This document shows, one piece after another, positions 18,207-29,046 of a stretch of DNA of 64,000 bases (positions are counted from its first letter, which is position 1; every line of letters starts with the position of its first letter). The position numbers and the translations under genes were made by a program. The stretch comes from Batillaria attramentaria. Its lineage: Eukaryota; Mollusca; Gastropoda; Batillariidae. The notes beneath the pieces are model-generated. The model was not told the origin of the DNA. It was given only the letters and a program-made list of their open reading frames with translations, and searched no databases. The stretch spans positions 666,001 to 730,000 of the forward strand of contig JACVVK020000195.1 in the NCBI GenBank assembly GCA_018292915.2. Reading direction: 5' to 3'.

Positions 18207-18381
18207 AGTGAGTGAGTGAGTATTTTAAGGCTTAACGCCGCGTCAGCGACAAAGACTAATTCGCGGCAGCCACAAGTTTGAAGGCCCCTTCGTTAAAAGG
18301 TAAAAAGCTGGATTAAAACAACTAGTAAATATAGGCTAAAAATTTATAGGTTAAATGAGATTCTACCAGTCTTGGGTTACC
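18207..18381 (-). mobile_element. 175-bp hairpin retroposon with 12-bp TSD
   Basis: Perfect ACAGTAAAGAAG at 18195-18206 and 18382-18393. It has the (GAGT)n end, the hairpin and about 110 bp of family body. It splits the MULE-like frame just before KKIDCVNHV. Confidence 0.9.
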
Positions 18382-18653
18382 ACAGTAAAGAAGATCGACT
18401 GCGTCAATCACGTAAGAAAGAGGATGGAGACAGCTCTTCGCACCCTTGTGGAGAAAAGAAAGGCCCAGAAGTTGCCCACTGGAGGAGGTGGTAAGTTGAC
18501 AGAGCAGCGCATCAAACAGCTTACTAATTACTATGGCAGAGTTATAAAAGACAATGTCTACAAGCTGTTTTTCACAAATGACACCTTGAAAAGTATCAAA
18601 ACAGAGAACAAAACAAGAAAACGCACGAAAAACTTGGAAAAGATTAAAAGAAG

Positions 18654-19281
18654 ATGGCGGGCAGAGGAAGACCAAGAAACCCCGAACTAGTCCCGGTGGC
18701 TCAAGTCCTCCAGCCACAGCAGATGTTACATGAAGACTGGAGGCTGCAGACCCTCCTGCCTGCCACCCAGGACACTGGGGAGGCCATTCAGTGGCTCGCC
18801 ACGCGAGGTCTGCTGAAGAACACCCAGCTGTGCCATGTTTGTAGCAACGTGACAGTGGGGACGTTTAACGGCCATATAGATGGTGGAGGTGTCCGGGGGC
18901 GTGCAACGTCACCAAAACAATAAGGTATGTCAACTATTTCAGTTATAGTGTTGTGGTCTGATATGTGGTCCGCACCCTGTTTTGCTGTCCCTTTATCGAG
19001 AAAAAAAAGAAGAAAAAAGGCCTTACCCCCCCCCCCCTCTCTCTCCCCAACGCCCCCCCCCCCCCTCTCCTGTACTCTTATGGAAAAACATGGGTAAACA
19101 CCTTTTTCTTTCTGTTTGATTGCAGAGATGGAAGCTGGTTTGAGAAGTCAAAAATCAGCCTTCAAAACAGCAGCATCCTGCTCTACTTCTGGAGCGCAGA
19201 TTATCCGCAAGGGCAGGTGATGAGGGAGCTGCAACTGAGCCGCCACACTGTCATTGGTTGGAGTAACTTCATCATTAAATA
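18654..19281 (+). pseudogene. Merlin / ISXO2-like transposase remnant (two exons)
   Basis: Exon 1 (18654-18920) encodes MLHEDWRLQTLL, a helix with AIQWLATRGLL and CHVC, then loses frame about 35 bases before a GTATGT donor. Exon 2 begins at about 19125 after a TTGCAG acceptor. It encodes DGSWFEKSKISLQNSSILLY and WSADYPQGQVMRELQLS, then WSNF. The GSWF..S.ISL and WSNF signatures are those of DDE_Tnp_IS1595/ISXO2-like transposases, called Merlin in eukaryotes. The catalytic core after WSNF is absent. Confidence 0.7.
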
Positions 19282-19520
19282 ACAACAGTTATCAAAGTGT
19301 TGTGAATCTTTTTTTTTTTAATTTACAAATTTATTTACAAAAATTTTTGACAAAGTGTATTTTTGGGCTAGTGGAAATGGTTTCGGGCTAGTTGGTTTTA
19401 AATCTTGCTAGCCCGAAGGACTAGCAAGATTTTTCAGCTTTCATAACCCCTGGATAACCCTGTAATTTACTTCAAAATGCAAGGCCAGACAGATCCCACA
19501 AATAATACACTTAAAGATGA

Positions 19521-19868
19521 TTGTTTGGCATTAAGATCTACCTGTGCTGCGAATCGGATGGCGAGAAGAAAGGCAGTGGGGGGGGGTACTGCTACCGCTT
19601 CAAGGTTTACACGGGCAAGGACGACCCTGTCAACGAAGTTAGGCCCATCCTTGAAGCTACTAATGCCATGAACCCAAGCCTGTCAGCCAGTGAAAACATG
19701 GTGCTCTTCCTGGTGGCCCCACTGCTAGGGAAAGGGTACCATGTTTACAGGGACAATTGGTACTTAAGCCTCAAGCTGTTCATGTTTCTCCTCGAGAAGC
19801 AGACCCTGGCCTGCGGCACTGTTCGTGAGAACAGGGGGATTCCCGAGGTCCTAGCCCACTGTTTTATG
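19521..19868 (+). pseudogene. piggyBac transposase (PGBD-like) internal fragment
   Basis: Encodes GIKIYLCCESDGEKKGSGGG, YRFKVYTGKDDP, LVAPLLGKGYHVYRDNWYLS and TLACGTVRENRGIPEVL. These are the central DDE_Tnp_1_7 motifs, including the conserved DNWY and ACGTVR.NR. N- and C-terminal parts are missing and no TTAA ends could be tied to it. Confidence 0.8.
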
Positions 19869-19886
19869 TACTCATATTTTTCTTGT

Positions 19887-20070
19887 TGTCTGACATAGGT
19901 GACATTCCAGCTGATACAGTTACTGAGCCATCAAATATGGAGTCTTTGGATAGTGATGACCTGCCCTCTGTGAGTGTGAATGCGAGTGGGTCACAATATC
20001 AAAAGAGAAAAATGAAGGAAGTGCAGACCTGGCAGGCGCTTCGAGAACAAGCGCTACAATGCACGAACTG
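19887..20070 (+). repeat. KDZ-like N-terminal segment, copy duplicated at 24770-24925
   Basis: Encodes SLDSDDLPSVSVNASGSQYQ followed by KRKMKEVQTWQALREQALQC. The same about 155 bp recurs with few changes at 24775-24928. In the right-hand copy it leads into the cysteine cluster of a KDZ transposase, so this is a detached 5' piece of the same element. Confidence 0.65.
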
Positions 20071-20179
20071 AAGACTTCGGTGATGGCTAAAAGTGCAGCT
20101 TCTCGTCCAGGTATATTTTTAGACGACCTTGACATTTAGAGATCCGGGGAAACCCCTCTGCGTTTCCGGTTCGTAAAAC

Positions 20180-22588
20180 ATGGCCGCGATCGGGAGCACC
20201 GGAGAGCATCTCTTTCTCCCGGAGTGCTTTGAGGTGTCTTTTGCTGACGATAAGATCATTCGCGGGCATGTGCAATCAGCGAGAGAGGTGCAAGAAACAC
20301 TGGACGCTGTGAACAAGGAATTCAATACCGCGTTCAATTCCTGGTAAGTGCAGTAGCGAACACACTGAGCGTGTCTGTTTGTCGTCTGCTATCCCGGCAC
20401 TAGATCTAAGTTGTTTTCTACCACTCTCTAAGCGGCTGTAAAGTTTAGAGGATTCGTTCAGATTTTTTGTTGTTCTTGTTTTGTAAGGGGAAGGTGGGGG
20501 GGGGGGGGGTTGTATTTCGGAATCCTGGATTAATTTGTTATCCCATATTGTGATTGTCAGGAAATCGACATAAAGGGAACAGTTCGAACACTGTCCGATC
20601 AGTATGTTCATGGGACGGAGATACGCCTCAAACATTTCACACAATGCGGTAGTGCAGTAGTTTATAACAATTGGGGGAACTGTAGACTTCTCATCAGACT
20701 GGCAGAGAGGGATTGATTGAGATTGACGATGACTGATTATATTTATGGAACGAGCATAACAATATTACTCTTCAATATGCTTGAACAGAGGTGTGTGACT
20801 TTATTCCTGTGTACATTGACTGTATTAATATTTATACTATTTTGCAATCAACGTATTTGTTCAAATTTCAAAGGTTCAAGAAAATAAACAAGGAGAAACT
20901 GGGGCCAGATGCGGAGAGTCGTCTTCTCTGGTACACAGACCTGCAGCTCCAGGGGACGACATGTATCGTGCCTGGTCTTGTGCTGCAGAATGATGTCATG
21001 GTGTGTGACCGTGGTGGGCGACCCTACAATCCGAAGCCAACAAACGTGCAGAAGGTATGTAATTGTGCGCAAGTGAAATAGTTGTAACTGCTGAATTATA
21101 TCATATTTTATTTCAACTGTTCAATATTTTATTATGTGACATAAGATTCATTTTCATGTTGTTAATGCAGTGTTATAATACACATGAAGCAAGCTAAAGC
21201 TGGCATGTCGGCGTATTTACAATCAAAAAGGAGGTAAAGTTGTGATCCAAGTTTCACATCTCATCAGTACTAGGTGTAGTGATCAGAGTTGCTCATCTCA
21301 CTATCTAATCTTTGATTTTTATAGTGTCTGAATTCCGCCGGGATATTAAGTGTGCAATATTTCACTTAGGCAAGTACACAAAAGATGCTGAAGTTTGTTT
21401 TATGTCATTTCAGGATGAAGATCATGCATACTTAAGGCAGAAGCGGTCAAGGTTGCAGTTGACCAAGAAGACAGGGTGTGAAGCAAAAGTGAAGATTAAG
21501 ACTTGGACACTGTGAGTCCCTTGCAATGAGTTGAATATAGATTAGGTATCACCGAAGACTGTGAATTGTTTCTAATGATAAAATGAGTTTGATTTTGTCT
21601 ACTGTCCTTTGCTGCTCACTGCTAAACACTGTTGTTTGGAATAATCTGCAGGTGTATGAGATAAAAAAAAAAATAATAATAATAATAATAATAAAAAAAT
21701 AAAAAAAATAAAAAATTAAAAAAATAAAAATAAAAATAATAATAACTATTGGATATTGTTGTTTCAGATTTGAAGACTTCTCCATGGAGAAGGCAACAGC
21801 CACAAAATGGAAGAAGGCGGTGAAGATGAAAGAGATTAAGGAGGCCCTGAAGGCAGGTGACATGAGGGAAACTACTGTCATTCAGATGGAGATCCCCCTG
21901 GCAGCATCCCACACCAACCACACTCTGGCTGTGGAGAACTGTATCTCACGCACTATCTCTCGTGAAGTTAGAAGCAAGGTTGAGGAGTTGGTCCAGGCAG
22001 GTTCTTTTTTAGTTAACTTTCTGTCCATAGTAATTGCAATATATATGTTAATAATTGCATGTATATGTTGCAAATCCGTTGCGAAGAAGATTTCCAAATT
22101 TTATGACGAATTGTAAAGAAGGAAGTTGCACAGACAATAGAACGGTTCAGTCAATCAGGTTACTGTGTATATATATCCAAATCCAATTTCTTATATAATT
22201 TTGTAGGTCATAGTATACTTTTGTACATGTTCTACTTCATATTTAAACCGTTATTCACTTTAAAAAAAAACAAAAAACGTTCATACATGTACATGGTTTG
22301 ATATGTGTGCAGGCAGGCTTGGTGAATGTACCCACAGTCAGGAAGATGCTGCAGCACTTTGTGCACGAACTATTTCAGCAGAAGGGACAGCCCCTTCCCA
22401 ACGCCGCTGATACCGCATACTTCCCAACACGCAAGACGATACAGAATCACATCCTCATCAACATTGCAAAAGGAAGGTATTCGCCAAATGACCAAAAGAA
22501 CCTGCGTCATCTTGTTGAGGAGTGGCAGAAACAGGATCCGACAGCTTCGATCTTCTTCAGAGAGAACGAAAAGCCCAGCACTTCTGCT
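20180..22588 (+). CDS. CARF-like (ALS2CR8 domain) protein, five exons
   Basis: Five exons in consistent phase: 20180-20343, 20874-21054, 21414-21511, 21768-22000 and 22317-22588, 316 codons with no stop. Exon 2 has RLLWYTDLQLQG; exon 3 has KKTGCEAKVKIKTWTL; exon 4 has HTLAVENCISRTISREVRSK; exon 5 has YFPTRKTIQNHIL, then NDQKNLRHLVEEWQ and FFREN. This series matches the calcium-responsive transcription factor domain: a CEAKV zinc-like part, then P.R..I.NH and DQ.NL....EEW. Exon 1 starts at a clean ATG. The last seen exon ends at a GTAAGA donor, and no downstream exon was recognised before KDZ sequence begins. In invertebrates this domain occurs both in host genes and in transposons, so its status is open. 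Confidence 0.6.
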
Positions 22589-22599
22589 GTAAGAATATT

Positions 22600-23340
22600 T
22601 TTTTGTTTTTCTCCATGATATACACTAGAGGCTATTTTGCATTGCCATTCCATATCTTTTCAATCTTCACACCCTTGCCAAGCTGCGTGCACCTCTTGCA
22701 TCCTATGACATGGCTGATTGTGACCAATTGCGTCTTCTGCGGCCAAGCGCATGTAATTGACATTGTGGCCAATCGCAATTGGCTAATCGCACAGCCCTTC
22801 CCCAGTCTGCAAAAGTTTATAAAATATTTTCATGATAATTATAATGGAAATTCAGATATAGGAGATCTTCTTTATGAAGATATCATTTTGTTTCATGTAC
22901 TTTATTATAGAATAGTATATGTAATATCTGTGTGATCGTCAGAAGAGCTTACTTTTTTTTATTCTGTATTTTGGACTTGATGTCCACCCGGGATATGGCG
23001 GAGGCCGAAACTGGGATACGCTAATTCCATTTCATTTCATTCTCTTAGGCCAACTGCTCTGATTACTCTAATTGACAAATCACACTGCATGGTGAATGCC
23101 TGTAAATGCAAGTAAATATATTACTACTCCATATGTCATGTTAGAAAGGGACAGCATTTCCATTATTGTGGATTTCATTTAACTATTTTTGCAAACTGAG
23201 AATTTAAAAATTAGGCACCACTTATTCAAATGGTGATCATGCTGTGTTTGAATGCGTGAACCTGTGCCGGCATTTTTAATTTTATGGAAATAGCCATGCT
23301 GAACCTGACTATTGTTAAATGTATTTTTGTGTATTCTTTG

Positions 23341-23383
<43 letters not shown>

Positions 23384-24550
23384 AATTGCAGCATACTTTT
23401 ACATGTTGCAGTACGAGGACAAAATAATACATGTTCTTATGGCTCTCTGAATTTGGTTTTCTGAAATATAGTTCTCTCTCTCTCTCTCTCCTTTTTTTTT
23501 TTTTTTTTTTTTGGGGGGGGGGGGGGGGGGAGGGAGGGGACCACCATGCTGAGAAGAATGAAATTAAAGAAATCCGGAAACAACAAAAAAAAAAAACGTC
23601 ATCTCAGATTCGCACACACAATCTTCAGCCTTAGCCACTCATTGCTTCTTGTTCAAGTAGATTCCTGACACATACACATAATTGCTGTTCACTGTCATAG
23701 GTGAGATGCTCGCAATATTGGAATGAATAATCTGGGGTCAATTTCACCTGTTTAGGTTGATTAGACACTAATTCCAGATATATGTGTCATTTTAAGGTCA
23801 CCTGATCACAAATAAGCTAAGGCCAAAAAAAAAAAAAGTTTGTTGTTTCTGGTGACCCGACCGACCCTAATTTTTACCCCCGACTGAAAAAAATTTGGAC
23901 TTTTGAAAAAATAAATTACGGAAAGTAAAGATTTTTACAGTATAAGAGGAGATCAGCCATGTTCATGAGCAGTTGACAGGCACTTACAAGCCCTTTTCTG
24001 TGATTTTGGATGTGGATGAATGGGGCTTTGTTAAAAAAAAAAAAAAGGGTACATGTAATCCCTACCCCCCTAGCTTTTCTGGGCATGTCACCAGAAACAA
24101 CAAACTTTTTTTTTGGCCTAATCAAGGTCAGTCAAAAAAAAAAAAAAAAAAAAAGAAGCCGAAAATTCATTGTTGTAGAACGTATACACCTCCTCAATGA
24201 ACTAAAGTACATGTATACAGAATCTAGTTAAGACACCGATGGATAGGGTGGGGATTTGATCCCTTCATGCATTGTGGGCCAGGCGAATGGTGGGAATATT
24301 TAGATCGAGGGTCATTTTAATTTATAAAAATGACTGGATTATGTGTTATTGTACCCCTTATTTTATTTTCTCCCCCCAAATATACACTGTGCATTTGAAA
24401 AATCAGTATATCTTTCATCACGGGCTTTCTAAAACGCTTCACGTGTCCTCTGGCTCCCTTTGTTGATGTGTTGTTATGGAAAGCCGGAAATGCCTGGGAT
24501 TCCCCGTCTTGACGTCATACAAGGCATGTCACGTGACCTGGACGAGAAGC
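22600..24550. other. Non-coding stretch with microsatellite and homopolymers
   Basis: No domain was recognised. Contains a GT repeat (23346-23381), a T-run joined to a G-run (23492-23532) and several A-runs (23826, 24028, 24134). It may contain introns of the CARF-like gene if that gene continues. Confidence 0.5.
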
Positions 24551-24559
24551 TGCATTTTT

Positions 24560-25313
24560 AGCCGTCCCCGAAGACTTCAGCCCTGCCACGTTTCAGTGTG
24601 TGCGGTGCCATGAAGACAGTGAAAACATAACATGGTGCCAGGACTGTGGGCCGCAGACCTTTTACTGTAGCAACTGCTCAGAAGAAGTGCACCGATTTGT
24701 TCTGTATCATCATCCCAGTATCTGGAACCCAGTGAGTTTGTGTAGTGTTGTACTTGTCAGTGTGTGTGCAGAGCTACTGAGCCATCAAATGTGGAGTCTT
24801 TGGATAGTGATGACCTGCCCTCTGTGAGTGTGAATGCAAGTGGGTCACAATATCAAAAGAGAAAAATGAAGGAAGTGCAGACCTGGCAGGCGCTTCGAGA
24901 ACAAGCGCTACAATGCACGAACTGAAGAGTTCAGCCCTGCCACGTTTCAGTGTGTGCGGTGCCATGAAGACACTGAAAACATAATACTGTGGGCCGCAGA
25001 CCTTTTACTGTAGTAACTGCTCAAAAGAAGTGCACTGATTTGTTCTGTATCAACCTCCCAGTATCTGGAACCCAGTGAGTTTGTGTAGTGTTGTACTTGT
25101 CAGTGTGTGTGCTTATTTTTGCTCTTTCTTGTCTCCCACATTTAATATATATATATATATATACAGGGTGTGCTGCTCATAGGGCGTAAAATGCCCACGA
25201 TATACATTGTATTCTTCTGGTATTGGAGTGGACCTATTCCTTGAGGACATGGAGTGATGGACAGTTTTAGTTTAACAGGTTCTTGGGTGTAGAGGTGTTT
25301 ACTTTTCTTTTTC

Positions 25314-25364
<51 letters not shown>

Positions 25365-25720
25365 GGATTTGTTTGATTTACAGGAGAAGCTAGTTCAGCC
25401 AAGGTCACATTTTGCAGCTGTGAATCCGAGTTCGTCACTTTGGTGCGTTACAGACTATGGCTGTCCACTCCAAGCACATCAACAGTGGCCTTCACCTTTT
25501 CACTGATGGAACTGTGCCGCGTTTTGCAGACTGAGGGACAACTATCTTTGTACAAATTTTGCGCCTCTCTGCAAAAACGAAAATATTTCATGCATAGTAT
25601 TTCCTTGCAAAAACAGGAAAGCCTGTACCGAAGCATCACTGGTGACCCACTAACCGATTTCCGCCTTCACCAGTGCACACTGCAGGATCTCAAGGTGTTC
25701 CCAGGTTTTAACCCCTTGAT
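24560..25720 (+). pseudogene. KDZ (Kyakuja-Dileera-Zisupton) transposase N-terminal region, internally duplicated
   Basis: 24590-24735 encodes a cysteine cluster (FQCVRCHED, WCQDCGPQTFYCSNCSEEVH, then HHPSIWN), the CxC domain at the start of KDZ transposases. 24928-25112 repeats it with a small deletion that destroys the frame. After a GT repeat, 25380-25700 encodes STPSTSTVAFTFSLMELC, LQTEGQLSLYKFCASLQKR and SLYRSITGDPLTDFRLHQCT. This corresponds to the next conserved KDZ block (TP..P..AF...L). The remaining roughly 600 residues with the catalytic centre are absent. Confidence 0.65.
25317..25362. repeat. (GT)n microsatellite
   Basis: Uninterrupted GT repeat inside the KDZ remnant, at the position of an intron. 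Confidence 0.95.
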
Positions 25721-25983
25721 TGCCACCGAGGATATCGCGTACCGGCCGCCGCGAGCATAGTTATACGCCTACAACCATATGCTGTATGGCCTTGGTTCAT
25801 GCATTGATTGTCGCTATAGTACGAGGGAGAGAACTGCAGAAACTGGACAAAGTATAGCAGGGATGCCAAATTTGAGTTTCATCCCCTTGACCGTGACTTG
25901 GAAGCTTGCTATTTTTAGCGATTACCCTAAAACAAAGGGGGCGTGACTCTTGGAGAGCGCATAACCAAAGACGGCGGACAGAG

Positions 25984-26870
25984 ATGCTCGTACCTCATGG
26001 TCGAGGAAGGGGGCGTAGCACTCGGCAGTCCGAACTGATTGAAGAGTGGAAACCTGCTGATCAGCAGTCTCCCAATGATGACGTGAATTTCACAGGTTAG
26101 TTAGTTAGTTAGTTATTTAGGGCTTAACGCCGCGCAAGCAACAGAGGCTAATTCTCGGCTACCGAAAGTCCCTTTCTGCCAGGTCATTTAAAACATAAAA
26201 ATTTCCTCGTTAAAACAAGATGTAAATATATACCAAAATTCTATTGGGTTTAAATGAGAAATATCCTTCAACTTAAAAACTGGGAAAATGAGGTAAATGC
26301 AAGTCATATCTAAAGCGGAAGATTTGTTGAAATACAGCAGCAACTCTCAGCCGCAGTGTCAGGGCCGAAAGTCTCTGATGACTTGGCGGACTTTCTAAAC
26401 AATCGGTTTTCCAAGCCATTGCTGGAAAATGATCGGAAAGATCTATTTGAGGCCCTTGAACAGCCACAGAACTGTCCAAAAATGTTCGTCCCAACTGTCA
26501 AGAAATCGCTCTGGAAAAAAACTGTCAGATGGCAGAAAGAGAGAGGCCGCACCCAGCACTGCGGCTGACCAATGACAGGCGGCGGCCACGCTTCATGCAG
26601 CAGGTCAACCCAATCCTGCAAAGACTGGCCGCCCCTCTGCGGCCCATGGCGACTGCTACTGCGACAGAAGAGGATGCCGGTCCTGCTGCCCAAAAAGATG
26701 CCAGAGAAGCTGTTGAAGAGGCTGCAGCAATCGACCCTCCTCCAGCGGCGGCAGTCAACAATCCTCCACCTGGACATAAGGACCAAAGACCGCCCAAAAG
26801 TCCTTTGTATGCCTATAACTTCTTCCGTTGTAAAATAAAGGATTGTTATCGTTATCTCTCTCTCTCTCTG
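25984..26870 (+). pseudogene. Unclassified transposon ORF with gag-like N-terminal domain
   Basis: Encodes EEWKPADQQSPNDDVNF up to 26095, then a hairpin retroposon insertion. After it come FVEIQQQLSAAVSGPKVSDD, LADFLNNRFSKPL and ALEQPQNCPKMFVPTVKKSLW. The pattern L...+...PL ... P.NC..+..P.V....W occurs in proteins of several invertebrate retroelements and DNA transposons. Frameshifts near 26535-26600 separate it from an alanine/proline-rich continuation with FMQQVNPILQRLAAPL. The class cannot be decided from sequence alone. Confidence 0.4.
26096..26297 (-). repeat. Hairpin retroposon, roughly 200-bp copy
   Basis: Four TTAG units, the GCCGCGCAAGCAACAGAGG hairpin region, and the family body (CTGCCAGGTCATTTAAAACATAAAA, AAACAAGATGTAAATATAT). 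It interrupts a transposon reading frame. The right boundary is approximate. Confidence 0.7.
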
Positions 26871-26907
26871 TCTGCTTGATTACACAAAGTAAACTCTTCT
26901 AATGTTT

Positions 26908-27135
26908 AGGCAGCAGAGTACCCAAACCCAAGGCAGCTGTGGGATTTCCTGTAGCTCCTCAGCAGAAAGTGCCTCTCACAAATAAACAGAAGTGCAGGCG
27001 CCATAGAGAGAAGCAAAAACTTCATGCAAAAAAATTAGCAGCCCACAAATCAGCGAGAGCACATCGTTCTCGACTGAGGCGACAGGCCATGACTGAGGAA
27101 GCTAACTTCCTACATTGCAGAGGTGGAGGAGGTAG
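26908..27135 (+). pseudogene. Lysine/arginine-rich transposon ORF fragment
   Basis: After an acceptor-like TTTAG at 26910 the frame encodes KAAVGFPVAPQQKVPLTNKQ and then a basic helix with KCRRHREKQKLHAKKLAAHK and RLRRQAMTEE. Such basic coiled stretches occur N-terminally in the same kind of invertebrate transposon protein as at 41693 and 38734. No function can be assigned. Confidence 0.35.
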
Positions 27136-27286
27136 ATGAGGGGAGGCAGATTGTGCTGGTGAACTTTATGAAAGAGACACCAGGTGGTCTGTTTTTTTTT
27201 TTGTTTTTTTTTTGCCAGCTGTGCCAGACAGGGTGAGTGAGTGAGTGAGTTTTTAGGGCTTAATTTTTTAACCCATATCCAGCCGG

Positions 27287-27385
27287 TTAGTTAGTTATTT
27301 AGGGCTTAACGCCGCGCAAGCAACAAAGGCTAATTCGCGGCTAGCTAAAGCCCCTTTCTGCCAGGTCCTTTAAAACATAAAAATT
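27287..27385 (-). mobile_element. 99-bp hairpin retroposon with 14-bp TSD
   Basis: Perfect CCATATCCAGCCGG at 27273-27286 and 27386-27399. It landed 15 bp inside the left terminal repeat of the piggyBac-Fanzor element. Confidence 0.9.
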
Positions 27386-27680
27386 CCATATCCAGCCGGA
27401 TACACATTTTCGTGTACCTACCACAAACGTCCGGACACACGTTTTCGTGTATGTACGACGGCTTGCCGGATACAGGAAAGCGTGTAGTCAAAGCATCATC
27501 TGCTTGCGCACCAGTTTCCGTTTCTGCTGACGTCAGACCACAATTGACAAAATGTCAAATAAAGGGTAGATTTCTGCACAGGTTTCTACTCGTCACGAGT
27601 ACTAGTGTGCCGTTTTTAGTGACGAAGAGAGTGATATTTTTTCAACTCAACCCGCGTGGTTTGTAAAACAAAGGAGCGCA

Positions 27681-28359
27681 ATGGTGGAGCTTGACGATCC
27701 AGTGTCTGACGGCAGCGATTTCGAGCTAGATTACGATGCAGAATTAGTGGAGGTTGCAGAAATCGAACTGTTCGATGATGTAGAACACATCGCTGCACAA
27801 ATTCTTGGCAATGGTGACGACGAAGAGCTTGTCTTTGCTGGTTTTCTCAGGGGTTGGGTGACGACGAAGAGCTTGACTTTGCTGGTTTTCTCAGGGGTTG
27901 GGTGACGACGAAGAGCTTGACTTTGCTGGTTTTCTCAGGGGTTGGGTGACGACGAAGAGCTTGACTTTGCTGGTTTTCTCAGGGGTTGGGTGACGACGAA
28001 GAGCTTGACTTTGCTGGTTTTCTCAGGGGTTGGGTGACGACGAAGAGCTTGACTTTGCTGGTTTTCTCGGGGGTTGGGTGACCGACCCAGCCAACTTCCA
28101 ACCTCACGGTTATCGATGCCAGTGCCAAGTGAATGCAAACGTACCAGAAAATCCAAAACCTGTGGATTTTTTCTATTTATTCTGGGATGATACCATGTGG
28201 CAGCGTCTTGTTGTAGAGACAAATCGGTACCACGACCAGCAGGTGAGACAGAAAGGAGCCACGCTGAGTGCACCTACCTGGAAGCCTGTCACAAATGAGG
28301 AAATGAAAACTTTCATTGGCCTCATCTTGATGATGGGCATCACCCGTCTCCCCCAATGA
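27681..28359 (+). pseudogene. piggyBac transposase N-terminus, broken by minisatellite expansion
   Basis: ATG at 27681 starts an acidic leader (DDPVSDGSDFELDYDAELVE, then AAQILGNGDDEEL) typical of PGBD proteins. The homologous frame resumes one base off at 28036: DDEELDFAGFLGGWVTDPAN, then DFFYLFWDDTMWQRLVVETN and NEEMKTFIGLILMMGI. The last block is a clear DDE_Tnp_1_7 start. Between the two, six 44-bp units shift the frame. After TRLPQ a stop follows, and the catalytic DDD region is deleted; 28376-28500 may hold a C-terminal scrap. The element is therefore not autonomous. Confidence 0.8.
27816..28079 (+). repeat. Six 44-bp tandem units inside a piggyBac reading frame
   Basis: Units start at 27816, 27860, 27904, 27948, 27992 and 28036 and are nearly identical. 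Since 44 is not a multiple of three, five extra units (220 bp) move the downstream transposase sequence into another frame. Confidence 0.95.
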
Positions 28360-29046
28360 AACTATTACTGGCAGGTTTTCAAATCAACCGTGGAGAGATG
28401 ACAACTGGCAAACCTTGCAAAAGGAAACGGCAGCGACCCAGGGTTTTCTATGTTGTAGATGCAAAGAATGTGTGCCAAAATGGCTTCAAATTCCTGTACA
28501 AGTAAGTACTTTTTTGGAACTGTATTGTATGCTTTTATGCAATTCATAACTCTTTTTTGACGGGATACGCCTGTGTGCGTTTTGGCCCGGAACATGTATA
28601 ATAAAAATAAAACCACAAAAATCCATCACATTTTTTTATTGTGTAAATGCGTGTAATTGTATTGTACAGAATGTTTCAGATCAATCATTGCATATATTCC
28701 GTGCATTTGGTGGAACCGTTCCATACATTTCACGGAATGATGCACACTGGTGTGACAGTGTGCGAAAGTGTGTGAAAGTATTAGTACGCGACACTGACAG
28801 TGTATGATTGTGTGGCTGTGTGTGGGTGTACCAAGACTAACACAAGACAAAACCAAGACAAACTCAGCACTTGCATTCAAGCACAAAAATGACATCACAA
28901 ACAAATGACATCACGCAGACATCATACATGACATAATTTGGCATTGTAACTTGGCAGTTGTCCTTTGTTTACTGGACACATCAGTTTGGCGCGTTCCATC
29001 CGACGTATTGGACGCTCTACCCACAAGTTCGACCATCAGCCACATC

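Larger units (their letters stand above)
17580..18640 (+). pseudogene. Degenerate MULE-like (Mutator domain) transposase
   Basis: Conserved pieces appear in order but in different frames: YAEMNFGDATAEGPLDISVS, then NGIATVIEIFSGLVVDFVTL with a cysteine-containing follow-up, a DGDGKAH-type catalytic region near 18130, KKIDCVNHVRKRMETALRTL, and GGGGKLTEQRIKQLTNYYG. This is the motif series of the Mutator-like transposases widespread in invertebrate genomes. It is broken by frameshifts, stops and two hairpin retroposon insertions (18026-18086 and 18207-18381). Confidence 0.7.

Noticed and set aside
28951..29046. Upstream start of the Fanzor frame
   Set aside because: The frame is open but the first codon is TTG. 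The first ATG is 29047, and the upstream residues show no family similarity.
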